Assembly (NCBI GenBank): GCA_963730305.1 | Contig: CAVSRB010000007.1 | Coordinates: 362,358-426,357, forward strand | DNA from: CAMYMQ01 sp963730305 | Lineage (GTDB): Bacteria > Pseudomonadota > Alphaproteobacteria > Bin65 | Direction of reading: 5' to 3' | Length of the DNA: 64,000 nucleotides | Shown here: in pieces, positions 17,380 through 27,396 of the stretch | Layout of the letters: each line of letters starts with the position of its first letter | Numbering within the stretch: the stretch's first letter is position 1 | Translations under genes and position numbers: made by a program | Notes under the pieces: model-generated | The model's input: only the letters and a program-made list of their open reading frames with translations | Told to the model about the DNA's origin: nothing | Database searches by the model: none

Positions 17380-18462
17380 TCAGATACCGTCGTGGAGCAG
17401 GCGGTGGAGGTCATCGGCGGACAGCCCGACCAGGCCGAGATTGCCCAGGGTCCGGCCGGTCTCGCGGAAGTCGCGGCCGCAGATCGCGCCGCCGATGGCG
17501 AGCAGGCCCTTGGCGACCGGCGCGTCGACGCCGGCCTGGTCGGCGCACGAGCACAGGAAGGCCAGCCCCTGCTCGACGTCCTCCAGCATGTAGCGGTGCT
17601 CGGTCAGCACGATGTGCTCGCGCCAGTCGCCGCTGTCGGTCAGCTTCTCGTGCGAGCTGTCGCCGTACATCCACTCGTCGCGGTCGTCGTCGTAATGGTC
17701 GGCGAGCGGGAAGTGCGGCGCCTTGTAGCCGAGCGCCTCGCGGATCGCCATGCGCTCGGCGTCGAGCTTGTCCGTGGTCCGGCGGATCGACGGCTGGGTG
17801 CCTTCGTTGTGGATGTCCCAGGCGTCGAAATGCTCGAGCGGGCCGGCGTTCATGATGATCAGCGGCGGGTGGATGATCGGCCCGGCGTTCATCAGCGCGC
17901 CGGACAGCGCGTCCTCGATCGGCTCGATCACCGGGAAGGCCTGGGCGATCACCGCGAAGGCGTGGTCGTGGTTCTTCGCGGGGAAGCAGCCGGTCGGCAG
18001 CCGGGTCGCGCGCACGCTGACCGCGACCTCGGCGGGCCCGTGCTTGCGGCACAGCCACGGCAGCGTGCCGGTCTCGGCGCAGGTGAAGTCGGCGCTGTTG
18101 CCGGCGTCGCGCGCCGCCTTGACCAGCAGGTAGGAGCCGAAGCTGGCCGGCGGCATGTAGACCACCTGGCCGTCCTGGAGCAGCGGGGCGAGCTGCGCGA
18201 ACAGCCCTGCCTGAGCCGTCGCCGGCAGCGGGATCAGCACCAGCTCGGCGCCGTCGACCGCCGCCGCCAGGTCCGTCGTCGGCAGCGCGATCGGCACGTC
18301 GCGGCTGCCCTTGGCGTCCTTGAGCGTGACCGCGCCCGCCTCGATGACCGGCGCGAAGGCCGCGGCGTCGCGGCGCCAGAACCGGACCCGGTGGCCCGCC
18401 TCCGACATGTCGGCGGCCGCGGCGTAGCAGCCGTGCCCGCCGCCCAAAACAGCAATTTCCAT
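17380..18462 (-). CDS. NAD/NADP octopine/nopaline dehydrogenase family protein
   Basis: 360 residues. N-terminal Rossmann motif VLGGGHGCYAAAAD. The C-terminal domain contains the family hallmark His near NAGPIIHPPLIIMNAG. Members oxidise or form opine-like secondary amines, or act on 2-hydroxy acids. Three base pairs separate it from the downstream 3-hydroxyacyl-CoA dehydrogenase, and ~100 bp from the upstream TRAP large subunit, so it probably processes the substrate imported by that TRAP system (inference). No truncation is seen. Confidence 0.86.
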   Translation of the reverse strand: MEIAVLGGGHGCYAAAADMSEAGHRVRFWRRDAAAFAPVIEAGAVTLKDAKGSRDVPIALPTTDLAAAVDGAELVLIPLPATAQAGLFAQLAPLLQDGQVVYMPPASFGSYLLVKAARDAGNSADFTCAETGTLPWLCRKHGPAEVAVSVRATRLPTGCFPAKNHDHAFAVIAQAFPVIEPIEDALSGALMNAGPIIHPPLIIMNAGPLEHFDAWDIHNEGTQPSIRRTTDKLDAERMAIREALGYKAPHFPLADHYDDDRDEWMYGDSSHEKLTDSGDWREHIVLTEHRYMLEDVEQGLAFLCSCADQAGVDAPVAKGLLAIGGAICGRDFRETGRTLGNLGLVGLSADDLHRLLHDGI

Positions 18463-18564
18463 GAGAACCCTCGTCCGTCGCGTCGGGCGGATACTATTTT
18501 GCGCGCAAGCGACCGGTAAAGCGGTTTGCGGGCGACCCTGCCGTGCAACACGGTGCAGGCCGGG

Positions 18565-20040
18565 TCATTGGATCAGCTTGGGTAGCCAGGTCGCGACCTG
18601 AGGCACGAGGATCAGCAGGATCAGCACCGCGATCTCGATGACGATGAACGGCAGCGCCGAGCGGATCACCGCCCCGATCGACACATCGAACGGCGCCACG
18701 CCTTTCATGACATAGAGCAATAATCCGAATGGCGGTGTCAGCAGACTGATCTCCATCGTGATCAGGATCAGCACCATCAGCCAGATCGGATCGATGTGAT
18801 AGGTCGCCTGGAGCGAGGTCGAGCCGAGCAGGAAGAACGGCAAGGTCAGCAGCAGCATGCTGACCTGGTCCATGAACGCGCCCAGGAACAGCAGCACCAC
18901 CATCATCATGATCACGACGGTGAGCGGGGTGAGCTGGAGGCTGGTCAGGGCGAGGAGCAGCCCGCGGGTGGCGCCGGAGACGGCCAGCGCCTGGGTAAAC
19001 ACGAGCGATCCGGCGATGATGAACAGGATCATCGTGTTGATCTTCGCCGTCTCCAGCAGCGCGTGGAAGATCTGGCGCCAGTTGAAGTCCGCGCCCTCGA
19101 TGCCGGTGATGGTGATCTTGTTCTTGAACAGGCGGAAGAAATAGCAGGCCGCGAGCGCCGCCAGGCACCCCAGCGCCGCCGCTTCCGTCGGCGACGCGAA
19201 CTGCATGAAGATGCTGCCCACCACCACCACGAAGATCATGAACAGCGGGAAGATATAGAGCATGAAGGGCAGGATGCGGTTGACCATCCGCAGCGCCCGA
19301 CCGCTGTAGGTCCAGGAGACGAGCGCCCGTCCGCGCCGGTTCAGCGCGATCGTCAGCGGCCTGTCCAGGTGGCTCTGGTCCGGATCGTAGCCCGGGGCCA
19401 GGTCCGGGTTGATTATGCACCGGCCGATGACGTAGCCGAAGAACAGCAGCGCCATCAGGATGCCGGGCACGATGCCCGCGACGAGCAACAGCGCCACCGA
19501 CTGCTCGGCGATGCTCGCCAGCAACACGGCGAGCGCCGAGGGCGGGATCAGCATCGCGATGCCGCCCACCGCCATGATCGGGCCCATCGAGATCGCCGGC
19601 TTGTAGCCGCGCCGAAGCATGTCCGGCAGCAGCACGTTGCCCAGGATCGCAGTGTTGGCGATGGTCGAGCCCGACAGGGAGGAGAAGACCGTCCCACCGA
19701 CGATCGACACCACGGCGAGACGCCCCGGGACGCGAGCGATCATCCGCTCGATCGCCCCGATCGCCTTGAAGGCGACGCCGGTCTGTAACAGGATCTCGCC
19801 CATCAGCAGGAACAGGGCGATCGGCGTCAGCGAAAAGCGGATCGCCAAGTGGAACTCCATCGGCATGCTGGTGAGCGCGACATTGACGAGGTTCCAGTCG
19901 CCGGACCCGATGAAATCGCCGATGAAGATCGCGGTGCCGAACAGGTTTGCCGCCATGAAGGCGAAGGCGACCGGCAGGCCGAGGAACAGGAAGAAGCACA
20001 CGATCCCGAGCAGCAGGATCATCGAATAGTACCATTCCAT
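18565..20040 (-). CDS. TRAP transporter large permease (DctM type)
   Basis: 491 residues with 12-14 predicted membrane helices. The family segment GSTIANTAILG followed by PPSALAVLL marks the repeat region of the DctM subunit. It moves an organic acid across the inner membrane with sodium co-transport. It begins 3 bp after the small-subunit gene; order is SBP - small - large, the standard operon. Confidence 0.93.
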   Translation of the reverse strand: MEWYYSMILLLGIVCFFLFLGLPVAFAFMAANLFGTAIFIGDFIGSGDWNLVNVALTSMPMEFHLAIRFSLTPIALFLLMGEILLQTGVAFKAIGAIERMIARVPGRLAVVSIVGGTVFSSLSGSTIANTAILGNVLLPDMLRRGYKPAISMGPIMAVGGIAMLIPPSALAVLLASIAEQSVALLLVAGIVPGILMALLFFGYVIGRCIINPDLAPGYDPDQSHLDRPLTIALNRRGRALVSWTYSGRALRMVNRILPFMLYIFPLFMIFVVVVGSIFMQFASPTEAAALGCLAALAACYFFRLFKNKITITGIEGADFNWRQIFHALLETAKINTMILFIIAGSLVFTQALAVSGATRGLLLALTSLQLTPLTVVIMMMVVLLFLGAFMDQVSMLLLTLPFFLLGSTSLQATYHIDPIWLMVLILITMEISLLTPPFGLLLYVMKGVAPFDVSIGAVIRSALPFIVIEIAVLILLILVPQVATWLPKLIQ

Positions 20041-20043
20041 CGC

Positions 20044-20565
20044 TCAGAACCCCGTCTCGGACGCGGCCGCGGCGTCTTCCTTGCCGACCCGGCGGTAGCG
20101 CAGCAGGAACTCGACGGTCAGCAGCGCGAAGGAGATGGCGAAGACCGCCAGCATGTACCAGTTCGGGATGCGCAGATCCTTGTCGGGCAGGGTATTGGCG
20201 ATGAACTCGCCGATCGCTCCGTTGACCCCGAAATAGCAGAGCGTGGCGCACAGCAGCGCGCCGGCCAGGTCGAGCAGGCGCTCGAGTCGTTTCGAGAGCC
20301 GTGCGGGCAAGGCCGAGATGACGATGTCGACCCGGACATGGGCGCCCTTGTTGAGAACCCAGGCCGCCGACATGAACACGCCGATATAAAGCGCGTACTC
20401 AGCGCCCTCGTTCAGCCACGACAGGTTCCCCCAGCCTAACTTGCGCAGGAACAGGTCGAGCGGCACCAACACGGCGAACGCTCCGATCGAGATTGCGACC
20501 AGAGCGGCGATGGCCAGGTTGAGTTTCTCGAAGGCCGATTCGAAACGGTCGATGAATGCGGTCAT
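20044..20565 (-). CDS. TRAP transporter small permease (DctQ type)
   Basis: 173 residues, four predicted helices, with the typical cytoplasmic loop between helices 1 and 2 and GAHVRVDIV, a conserved DctQ motif. It works with the large permease at 18565-20040. It lies 80 bp downstream of the substrate-binding protein gene. Confidence 0.92.
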   Translation of the reverse strand: MTAFIDRFESAFEKLNLAIAALVAISIGAFAVLVPLDLFLRKLGWGNLSWLNEGAEYALYIGVFMSAAWVLNKGAHVRVDIVISALPARLSKRLERLLDLAGALLCATLCYFGVNGAIGEFIANTLPDKDLRIPNWYMLAVFAISFALLTVEFLLRYRRVGKEDAAAASETGF

Positions 20566-20644
20566 GAAAGGTCCGTTGTCCGGACGCTTGAAAGAAAGGT
20601 GGCCGGTCGAGGAGACCGGCCACCTCGTTATGCTCGAACGCTGA

Positions 20645-21628
20645 TTACTTCGTAAACAGCTTCTTCAGTTGCGGGCCGTATTTCGGGCTCCGCTTGATGA
20701 CCTGGGCCCAACCCGCGTCGCGGGCGGTATCGAGCCACTTCTTGGCGTCGGCGCCCTTGAAGGTGATCGTCTTGACGCCGTTCTTGGCGAACCAGGCGCG
20801 CTGCTTGGCGTTGGCCGCCTTCGCGGCCGCGCTGCTCGGATCGGCGCGGCGCTCGAACTCGAGGCCGACCTTGGTGATGACCGCCCGTTGCGCCTTGGTC
20901 AGCGACTTCCACTTGCGCAGGTTGACCAGCGTGTGCAGCGAGGAATTGTAGAAGCCCGGATCGACCCGGTACTTCGTCACCTTCAGCCACGCCGGGGGCC
21001 AGCCGCGCAACGGCCAGCCGAAGCCCTGCACCGTGCCGTTCTCCATCAGCGTGTAGATCTGCGGCATCGCGGACCGCTGGGTCGAGGCGCCCATGGCGAC
21101 GAAGAAGGCGGTGTAGACCGGCGACACGCGCAGGTTCAGACCCTTCAGGTCGGGCTTGGAGATCGGCTTGCTCAGCCAGAGGTGGAACTGGCCGAAATCG
21201 CCATGGCGCGCGACGTAGTGGATGTTCTTCGCGTTCATCAGCTTCTCGACCAGGGCGAGACCGCCATTCTTACGCAAAGTCGCGAAGCTGACTTCCTGAA
21301 GGCGCAGGACCGGCGCTTCCGGCAGCACGTTGCCGAAATAGCCCTCTGTGGCGCCGACGATGTCGAATGCGCCCTTGGACATGCGCTGGGTCAGCGTGAA
21401 CGGGCTGCCAATCGCCGGCGCGCCGCCGAGCAGCTTGATCTGGATGACGCCCTTGCCGCGCTTGTTGATCTCCTTGACCAACGCTTCGAACGGCCGCCCT
21501 GGCGGGGCGCCGATGGGGAAGCCGCTGGCGCCCCGGAGCGTGACTTCCTTCGAAACCGCCGGCGAAGCCGTCAGGCCCATGGCGGCAGCCGCCGTCGCGG
21601 CAACGAGAATTGGCATCGATTTCTTCAT
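20645..21628 (-). CDS. TRAP transporter substrate-binding protein (DctP family)
   Basis: About 327 residues with a signal peptide ending near SPAVSKE. The motif DLKGLNLRVSP holds the conserved arginine that binds the substrate carboxylate. Periplasmic receptor for the TRAP permeases downstream. ATG 21628 is preferred (GGAGG nine bases upstream); GTG 21631 is in frame directly before it. A 13-bp palindrome CGGCATTATGCCG at 21678-21690 lies in the upstream region and could be an operator. Confidence 0.92.
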   Translation of the reverse strand: MKKSMPILVAATAAAAMGLTASPAVSKEVTLRGASGFPIGAPPGRPFEALVKEINKRGKGVIQIKLLGGAPAIGSPFTLTQRMSKGAFDIVGATEGYFGNVLPEAPVLRLQEVSFATLRKNGGLALVEKLMNAKNIHYVARHGDFGQFHLWLSKPISKPDLKGLNLRVSPVYTAFFVAMGASTQRSAMPQIYTLMENGTVQGFGWPLRGWPPAWLKVTKYRVDPGFYNSSLHTLVNLRKWKSLTKAQRAVITKVGLEFERRADPSSAAAKAANAKQRAWFAKNGVKTITFKGADAKKWLDTARDAGWAQVIKRSPKYGPQLKKLFTK

Positions 21629-21849
21629 CACGTATGACCTCCCCTGTTGGTTCGAACGCAGGTTTACTGCGCATTATCGGCATTATGCCGCGTATTCGAT
21701 CACCTCGTGACCATGCGTTGAAGTCTCCCAACCGCGCTGTTTTAGACGAGTTTCCGCGCGAATGCAGCCAATTTGCCGGGTCGGGCCGTGAAAGGCGAAT
21801 GGCTAACTCACCGGCCGCGGGCCGCCACGTCGCCACGACAGCGGCAAGG

Positions 21850-23154
21850 CTACCTCCGCGTGTCGACGAAGCGCGGCGCCTTGACGCTCGATTCGAATTC
21901 GCGCGCGAGCGTGCCGGTCTCCAGCACCTCGATGTCCGGGCGCACCTCGAAGGTGCCGCGGATCGCGGACGCGATCGCCTCGATCTCGGCCGCCGCATCG
22001 ACGCCGTCGGGCAGCTCGACGCCGATGTAGAGCAACTCGCGGTCCTCGACCGTGCGCGCCTCGACCTTGAAGTCGTTGACCGCCGGGATCGCGAACAGGA
22101 AGTCCTCGAATTCCGAGTGGTTGATGTTGACGCCGCGCAGCTTCCAGAAGCCGGCCGTGCGGTGGGCGTGGCGCATCACCGGGAACACGCCGTAGGGGCC
22201 GTCGAGCGAATGGTCCTCGTGGATCGAAACGATGTCGCCCGACGACCAGCGCAGGAACGGCGTCGCGTTGTTGACGAACAGCGGCGTGATCACCATCAGG
22301 CCCGGCTGCCCGGGCTCGACCGGCAGGCCGGTCGCCTCGTCGACCACCTCGAACAGCGCCTGGTCGGTCCAGATGTGGAAGCCTTCGTGGTGCGGGCTGT
22401 CGGCGCCGAGGATGCCGATCTCGGTCATGCCGAACAGGTCGTGGACCTCGGCGCCCCACATGCGTTCGAGCTTCTCGCGCTTGGCGGCCGACAGGGCCTC
22501 GGCCCCGACCAGCACCTTGCGCACGCTGCCGCCGGCCAGGTCGATGCCCTGGGCCGCCGCCAGGTTGGCCAGGTGCAGGCCGTAGCTGGGCATGCCCATC
22601 CACATCGTCGGCTTTTGCCGGACGATCAGCTCGAGCTGGGTCTGCGACGGCGTGTTGGCGCCGCCGCCGGCCCACATCACGCCGATGCCCATCGCGTTGG
22701 CGCTGCGCGCCCACAGGTGGCCGGCCGGGTGGACGCCGAGCGGAAACGAATCGTGCAGGATGTCCGACCGGGAGCCGCCGACCAGCGCCCAGCAGCGGCA
22801 GAGCTGGACCATGCAGGCGTCCATGTCCGCGCGGGACCGCGGATAGAACAGCGGCACGCCGGTCGCCCCGCCCGAGCGCCAGTATTCGACGATCTCGTCC
22901 GGCGGGGCGATCAGGAACTGGTCGTTGAACCGGTCGACCCCGATCTCGCGCAGCGTCTCCTTGTCGAGCAGCGGGACCTTGGCCCACTCCGCCGGATCGT
23001 CGAGTTTCGCCGGGTCGATGTGGTCGAGCTTGCCCTCGTAGAAGGGCGTCCTGCGCGCCTGTGCCAGCGCGAGCGGCTTGCGCGCGCTCTGGATCGCCCG
23101 GATCGCCTCGCGCGAGGGCGGGAGCTGGAGATCGGGCGGGTCGAACAGGCTCAT
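21850..23154 (-). CDS. Phenylacetate-CoA ligase-like AMP-binding enzyme
   Basis: 434 residues, the length of PaaK-type ligases. The P-loop region reads WRSGGATGVPLFYPR, the A5-type motif is DLFGMTEIG, and the C-terminal subdomain starts LRGVNINHSEFED. It should activate an aromatic or related carboxylic acid to its CoA ester using ATP. It lies downstream of a MetE-like gene (33 bp) and a TRAP operon on the same strand, suggesting that it activates the imported compound. The exact substrate cannot be read from sequence. Confidence 0.88.
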   Translation of the reverse strand: MSLFDPPDLQLPPSREAIRAIQSARKPLALAQARRTPFYEGKLDHIDPAKLDDPAEWAKVPLLDKETLREIGVDRFNDQFLIAPPDEIVEYWRSGGATGVPLFYPRSRADMDACMVQLCRCWALVGGSRSDILHDSFPLGVHPAGHLWARSANAMGIGVMWAGGGANTPSQTQLELIVRQKPTMWMGMPSYGLHLANLAAAQGIDLAGGSVRKVLVGAEALSAAKREKLERMWGAEVHDLFGMTEIGILGADSPHHEGFHIWTDQALFEVVDEATGLPVEPGQPGLMVITPLFVNNATPFLRWSSGDIVSIHEDHSLDGPYGVFPVMRHAHRTAGFWKLRGVNINHSEFEDFLFAIPAVNDFKVEARTVEDRELLYIGVELPDGVDAAAEIEAIASAIRGTFEVRPDIEVLETGTLAREFESSVKAPRFVDTRR

Positions 23155-23186
23155 GCGCCCCACTCCCTCGGCCGCGGCGCCGGCGG

Positions 23187-24308
23187 CTACGCGCCGCCCC
23201 AGACCTCGTCGACCACCTCGGCCATCAGCGCGATCTTGCGCCTGGTGTCGTCCTGGGTGACCACCTGGCCGCCGCCGCCGCCCGACGAGAAGCCGCACTG
23301 CGGGCTGAGCGCCAGCCGGTCGAGCGGCATGTATTTCGCCGCCTCCTCGATGCGCCGCTTGAGCTCGTCCTTCGATTCGAGCTCGGGCGACTTGGTCGAG
23401 ACCAGGCCGAGCACCACGGTCTTGTCCGGGGAGACGAAGCGCAGCGGCGCGAAGTCGCCCGCCCGCGGCGTGTCGTATTCGAGGAACAGCGCGTCGACGT
23501 CGAGCCCGCCGAAGCATTTCTCGGCGATCGGCTCGTAGCCGCCCTCGGCCATCCACGCGCCCTTGAGGTTGCCGCGGCACATATGCAGGCCGACGAACAT
23601 GCCGTCCGGCCGGTTGGCGGTCGCATCGTTGATCAGCTTGACGTAGCGGTCGGTCAGCGCGTCCGGGTCCTCGCCGCGCGCCGACACGCCGGCGCGGGCG
23701 CTGTCGTCGCAGTTGCACGGCAGCGCGGTCTCGTCGAGCTGGAAATAGGTGCAGCCTTCCCGGGCGAGGTCGTCGATCTCCTCGCGGTAGAGCGCGGCGA
23801 GGTCGGCGTAATACTCCTCGATGTCGGGATAGACGCTGTCGTCGACCGCGCGCGGGCCGAGGAAGAAGTGCATCACCGGCGGCGACGCCACCGTGACCTT
23901 GGGCACGCCCTTGGTGACGACCTGCTTCAGGAAGCGGAAATCGTCGGCGACGATGGGATGCTTGCGGCGCAGCTTCGACTTGGCGTAGGGCGAGGCGGCG
24001 GCGCCCCAGTCGCCCTTCTTCTCGTCCTTGAAGGTCAGCACGCCCTCCTCGCGCAGGCCGAAGCCCTCGACCGCGTCGATGAAGCCGGCCGACCAGCTCC
24101 GCCGGCGGAACTCGCCGTCGGTGATCGACTTCAGGCCGGCGTCCTCCTGGAAGGCGACGATCTCGCGGATGCAGTCGTCCTGGACGGCGGTGAAGGCGGC
24201 ATCGTCGATCGCGCCGGCCTTGTGCTTGCGGGCGGCGTCGAGCAGGCGGTCGGGCCGCAGGAAGCTGCCGATGTGTTCGAGGTGGAAGGGCGGCGTCGGG
24301 TCGGTCAT
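23187..24308 (-). CDS. MetE-like cobalamin-independent methyltransferase, single-domain (copy 1)
   Basis: 373 residues, equivalent to the C-terminal half of MetE. The zinc ligands are visible: GLHMCRGN (His, Cys), FLEYD (Glu) and SPQCGFSSG (Cys). The folate-binding N-terminal half of MetE is absent, so the methyl donor is probably something other than methyl-tetrahydrofolate, as in the core-MetE families. It lies between a TRAP operon and a CoA ligase. A role in demethylating an imported methylated compound is inferred. A paralogue is at 27651. Confidence 0.86.
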   Translation of the reverse strand: MTDPTPPFHLEHIGSFLRPDRLLDAARKHKAGAIDDAAFTAVQDDCIREIVAFQEDAGLKSITDGEFRRRSWSAGFIDAVEGFGLREEGVLTFKDEKKGDWGAAASPYAKSKLRRKHPIVADDFRFLKQVVTKGVPKVTVASPPVMHFFLGPRAVDDSVYPDIEEYYADLAALYREEIDDLAREGCTYFQLDETALPCNCDDSARAGVSARGEDPDALTDRYVKLINDATANRPDGMFVGLHMCRGNLKGAWMAEGGYEPIAEKCFGGLDVDALFLEYDTPRAGDFAPLRFVSPDKTVVLGLVSTKSPELESKDELKRRIEEAAKYMPLDRLALSPQCGFSSGGGGGQVVTQDDTRRKIALMAEVVDEVWGGA

Positions 24309-24321
24309 CGGATCGGCTTCC

Positions 24322-25756
24322 TCAATTCATCAATCGGGGCAGGAACAGGGAGATCGCGGGGATCAGCACCAGCACGGCGGTGCGGATGATGTCGGCGGCG
24401 ATGAAGGGCATCACACCCTTGAAGATGCGGGTGACCGGGACCTCTGGCAACAGCGTCTTGAGCACGAACACGTTGAGCCCGATCGGCGGCGTGATCAGGC
24501 TGATCTCGATCACCACGACGACGACGATACCGAACCAGATCAGCGTCTCCTGCTGGGTCATGCCGAAATCGAGCGCGACGATGATCGGGTAGAACACCGG
24601 CACGGTCAGCAGCATCATCGAGATGCTCTCGAGGATGCAGCCCAGCGCCAGGTAGACCAGGATCATGATCAGCACGACCGTGAGCGGGGCCACCTTGATC
24701 TCCAGGAACCAGTCGGCGAGGTCGCGCGGCACGTTGGAGACGTTGATGAAGTTGGCGAAGATCAGCGAGCCGATCAGGATCGAGAACAGCGCCACCGAGG
24801 TGCGCCCGGTCTCGTTGAGCACCTGGTAGACGGTCTTCCAGTCGAACTGGCCGCGCCGCGCCGGCGCCACCAGCAGGCGGCCGAACACCCCGAGCCCTTT
24901 CCGCCCGTCGCCGCGCTTGAGCAGCCAGTCGAACAAATGCCCCAGCCCGCGCGGCGAGCCCGGCGTCAGGCTGCCGTTGAGCCACGCGATCAGCAGCGCG
25001 CCGAAGGCGCCGATGCCGGCCGACTCGGTCGGCGAGAACCAGCCGGCATAGATGCCGCCCATCACCAAGCCGAACAGGAACAGCATGCCGAGCACGCCGA
25101 TCAGGGAGGCGAAGCGCTCCCGCCAGCCGAAGCGCGCACCGGGAGGGCCGAGCTCGGGATTGACCCGGGTCGCGACCCCGATCGCGGTGATGTAGAGCAG
25201 GATGCCGAGGATGCCCGGGAGCAGCCCGGCGGCGAACAGCTTGCCGATGTCGGTGTCGGTCATGATGCCGTAGATCACCAGGACCACCGAGGGCGGGATC
25301 AGGATGCCGAGCGTGCCGCCCGCCGCGATCGACCCGGCCGCCAGGCTGTCGGAATAGCCGTAACGGCGCATCGACGGCATCGCCACCTTGGTCATCGTCG
25401 CCGCGGTCGCCAGCGACGACCCGCACACCGCGCTGAACCCGCCGCAAGCGACGATGGTCGCCGTCGCCAACCCGCCGCGGGTATGGCCGAACCACGCGTT
25501 GGAGGCGTCGTAGAGATCGTTCGAGATGCCCGACCGCGCGATGAAGTTGCCCATCAGCACGAACATCGGCAGCACGGCGAAGTCGTAGTTGAGGATGTTG
25601 CCGAAGGCCTCGTTGCCGATCACCGACAGCGCGGCATCGGTGCTGAGGAAGTGGACCAGGCCGAAATAGCCGACGATGCCCATGCCGAAAGCGATCGGCA
25701 CCTCGAGGAACAAGCAGGACGAAGAGGGCGGCGAAGCCGATCGCGACCGCGGTCAT
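24322..25756 (-). pseudogene. TRAP transporter large permease, second system (single-base frameshift)
   Basis: Full-length DctM-type permease of 477 residues if one base is removed. The frame breaks near 25712, where the minus strand reads CTGCTTGTTCC in place of CTGCTGTTCC; restoring it gives a start MTAVAIGFAALFVLLFLEV. The rest (LEVPIAFGMGIVG... to the C-terminus) is intact, with 12-14 helices and GTLGILIPPSVVLVIYG. ATG at 25756 overlaps the small permease stop (ATGA). A sequencing error is quite possible because the gene is otherwise perfect. Confidence 0.87.
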
Positions 25757-26247
25757 GCTTCAGCGGCCTTCTGCTGCTCGGGCGGCTCGGCGCCGGTGAA
25801 GTGCTGCACCGCCCGGCTGAGGAAGGCGAGCGCGGTCAGCGCCGACATGATGCTCATGCCATAGGCGATGTAGGACTTGTCGAGCTGGAGGAACATCATC
25901 ACTTCGGCACCGAGCTTGCCGCCCTGGACCCAGAGCCGCTCGGCGAGCACCACCGATGCGCCCGAGAGCACCAGCGCGACCAGCCCCCGCTTGATCCGCT
26001 GGACCCGGCCGCGGAACAGGTTCTCGAACAGGCTGATGGTGATGTGCTCGTCGCGCAGGCTGACCATCGGCAGGCCGACATAGACCATCGCCGCCAGCCC
26101 GATCGTGGTCAGCTCCGGCGCGATGATCAGCGGGCTGTCGAAGAGCTGACGGCCGACGACGTCGACGAAGGTCAGGATCATCATCGCCGCGACCAGGAAA
26201 TTCAGGATCCAGCCGATGACCCGGTCCAGGGATGTCAGGATTGCCAT
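25753..26247 (-). CDS. TRAP transporter small permease, second system
   Basis: 164 residues with four helices from start ATG 26247. The first helix begins within 10 residues, as usual for DctQ proteins. An upstream in-frame ATG at 26349 would add 34 residues but would translate through a strong hairpin at 26301-26332, so it is judged unlikely. The stop overlaps the large permease start by 4 bp. Confidence 0.85.
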   Translation of the reverse strand: MAILTSLDRVIGWILNFLVAAMMILTFVDVVGRQLFDSPLIIAPELTTIGLAAMVYVGLPMVSLRDEHITISLFENLFRGRVQRIKRGLVALVLSGASVVLAERLWVQGGKLGAEVMMFLQLDKSYIAYGMSIMSALTALAFLSRAVQHFTGAEPPEQQKAAEA

Positions 26248-26300
26248 GAAGCGGTCGACAATGGGTTCGGGGAACTCGATGGAAGGAACGACGCCGCGCC

Positions 26301-26332
26301 CGGCCGGGGCGTCTAGGAGACGGCCCCGGCCG
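26301..26332 (-). terminator. Stable stem-loop between TRAP receptor and permease genes
   Basis: A 13-bp stem (one bulge) with arms CGGCCGGGGCGTC and GACGGCCCCGGCCG and a five-base loop, without a following T-tract. Hairpins at this spot in transporter operons commonly protect the binding-protein message and reduce permease expression; that role is inferred. Confidence 0.7.
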
Positions 26333-26358
26333 AACACGCCGTCAGGCATGCAAGGCAG

Positions 26359-27396
26359 TCAGTTCTTGGCGACCTCTGCCTCGTACATCTTCAGCGCGGC
26401 CGCGCCGTCGACGCCCTTCTTCTTCGCCTTGGCGACCCACTCGGCCACGATCGGATCCATGACCTTGTGGAAGGCCGCCATCATCTTGGCGTCGGCCGTG
26501 TCGATCTGCACGCCGGCCTTCTTCAGCGCCGGCGTCGCCTTGGCTTCCTGGGCGTCCCAGATCTTGCCCATGTGACGGGCGAAGGCCTCGCCGCCGACCT
26601 TGTTGATCGCGGCCTGGTCGGCCTTCGAGATCGCGTCCCATTTCTTCTGGTTCATCACCAGGTAGAAGCTGGTGTTGTACAGCCCGCCGGGAATGTGGGT
26701 GGCGTACTTGATGTACTTGGCGACGTGGAAGTTGAAGATCGCCTCGTCGGTGAACGAGGTGCCGTCCATAACCCCCTTGGCGAGGCCCTGGTGGAGCGCG
26801 GTCACGCCGCCGGCCGGCGAGATCGGCACCGCGCCGAACGCCTTGAACGCCCGGAAGATCGTGGCGTTGGTCGCGCGCAGCTTGAGCCCCTTGAGGTCGG
26901 CGACGGTCTTGATCGGGTGCTTGTTGTTATAGATGTTGCCCGGCGGGTGGACGTGGAGGCCCAGCGTGTGGACACCCTTGGGGTGCATGCCGGCCTTCTC
27001 GAACATCGCCTTGAACACCCGCCAGTAGGCGACGCCGTTGGCGGTGGCGCTCTTGCTCAGGAACGGCAGGGTCACCATCTCGGCGAGCGGATAGACGCCG
27101 GGCTGGTAGCCGTGCACGCCCCAGGCGACATCGGCGATGCCGTCGACGGCGAGCTGCATCTGGCGCGGCGGCGGACCGAGCGCCTTGGCCGACAGGATGA
27201 TGCGGACGCGCCCGCCGGTCACCTTGCGGACCTGCTTGAAGAAGTAGTGGATGCCGTCCTTCTGGCTGAAGTGCGCCGCGGGGATCCATTGGCTGAACCG
27301 CAGCGTCATGTTGGCGGCTTGCGCCGGCGCGCCGAGGCCGGCGAGCAGCGCCACGGCGGCGCCTCCCGCCATCAAGGTCTTGGTGTTGGAACTCAT
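26359..27396 (-). CDS. TRAP transporter substrate-binding protein, second system
   Basis: 345 residues with signal peptide MSSNTKTLMAGG...APAQA. The conserved DLKGLKLRATN region carries the substrate-binding arginine. ATG 27396 is chosen because GGGAGGAAGTG lies just upstream and the signal peptide begins there; the frame stays open a further 87 bp without function. It feeds the permeases at 25753 and 24322. The two TRAP receptors in this window differ clearly in sequence and so probably bind different ligands. Confidence 0.92.
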   Translation of the reverse strand: MSSNTKTLMAGGAAVALLAGLGAPAQAANMTLRFSQWIPAAHFSQKDGIHYFFKQVRKVTGGRVRIILSAKALGPPPRQMQLAVDGIADVAWGVHGYQPGVYPLAEMVTLPFLSKSATANGVAYWRVFKAMFEKAGMHPKGVHTLGLHVHPPGNIYNNKHPIKTVADLKGLKLRATNATIFRAFKAFGAVPISPAGGVTALHQGLAKGVMDGTSFTDEAIFNFHVAKYIKYATHIPGGLYNTSFYLVMNQKKWDAISKADQAAINKVGGEAFARHMGKIWDAQEAKATPALKKAGVQIDTADAKMMAAFHKVMDPIVAEWVAKAKKKGVDGAAALKMYEAEVAKN

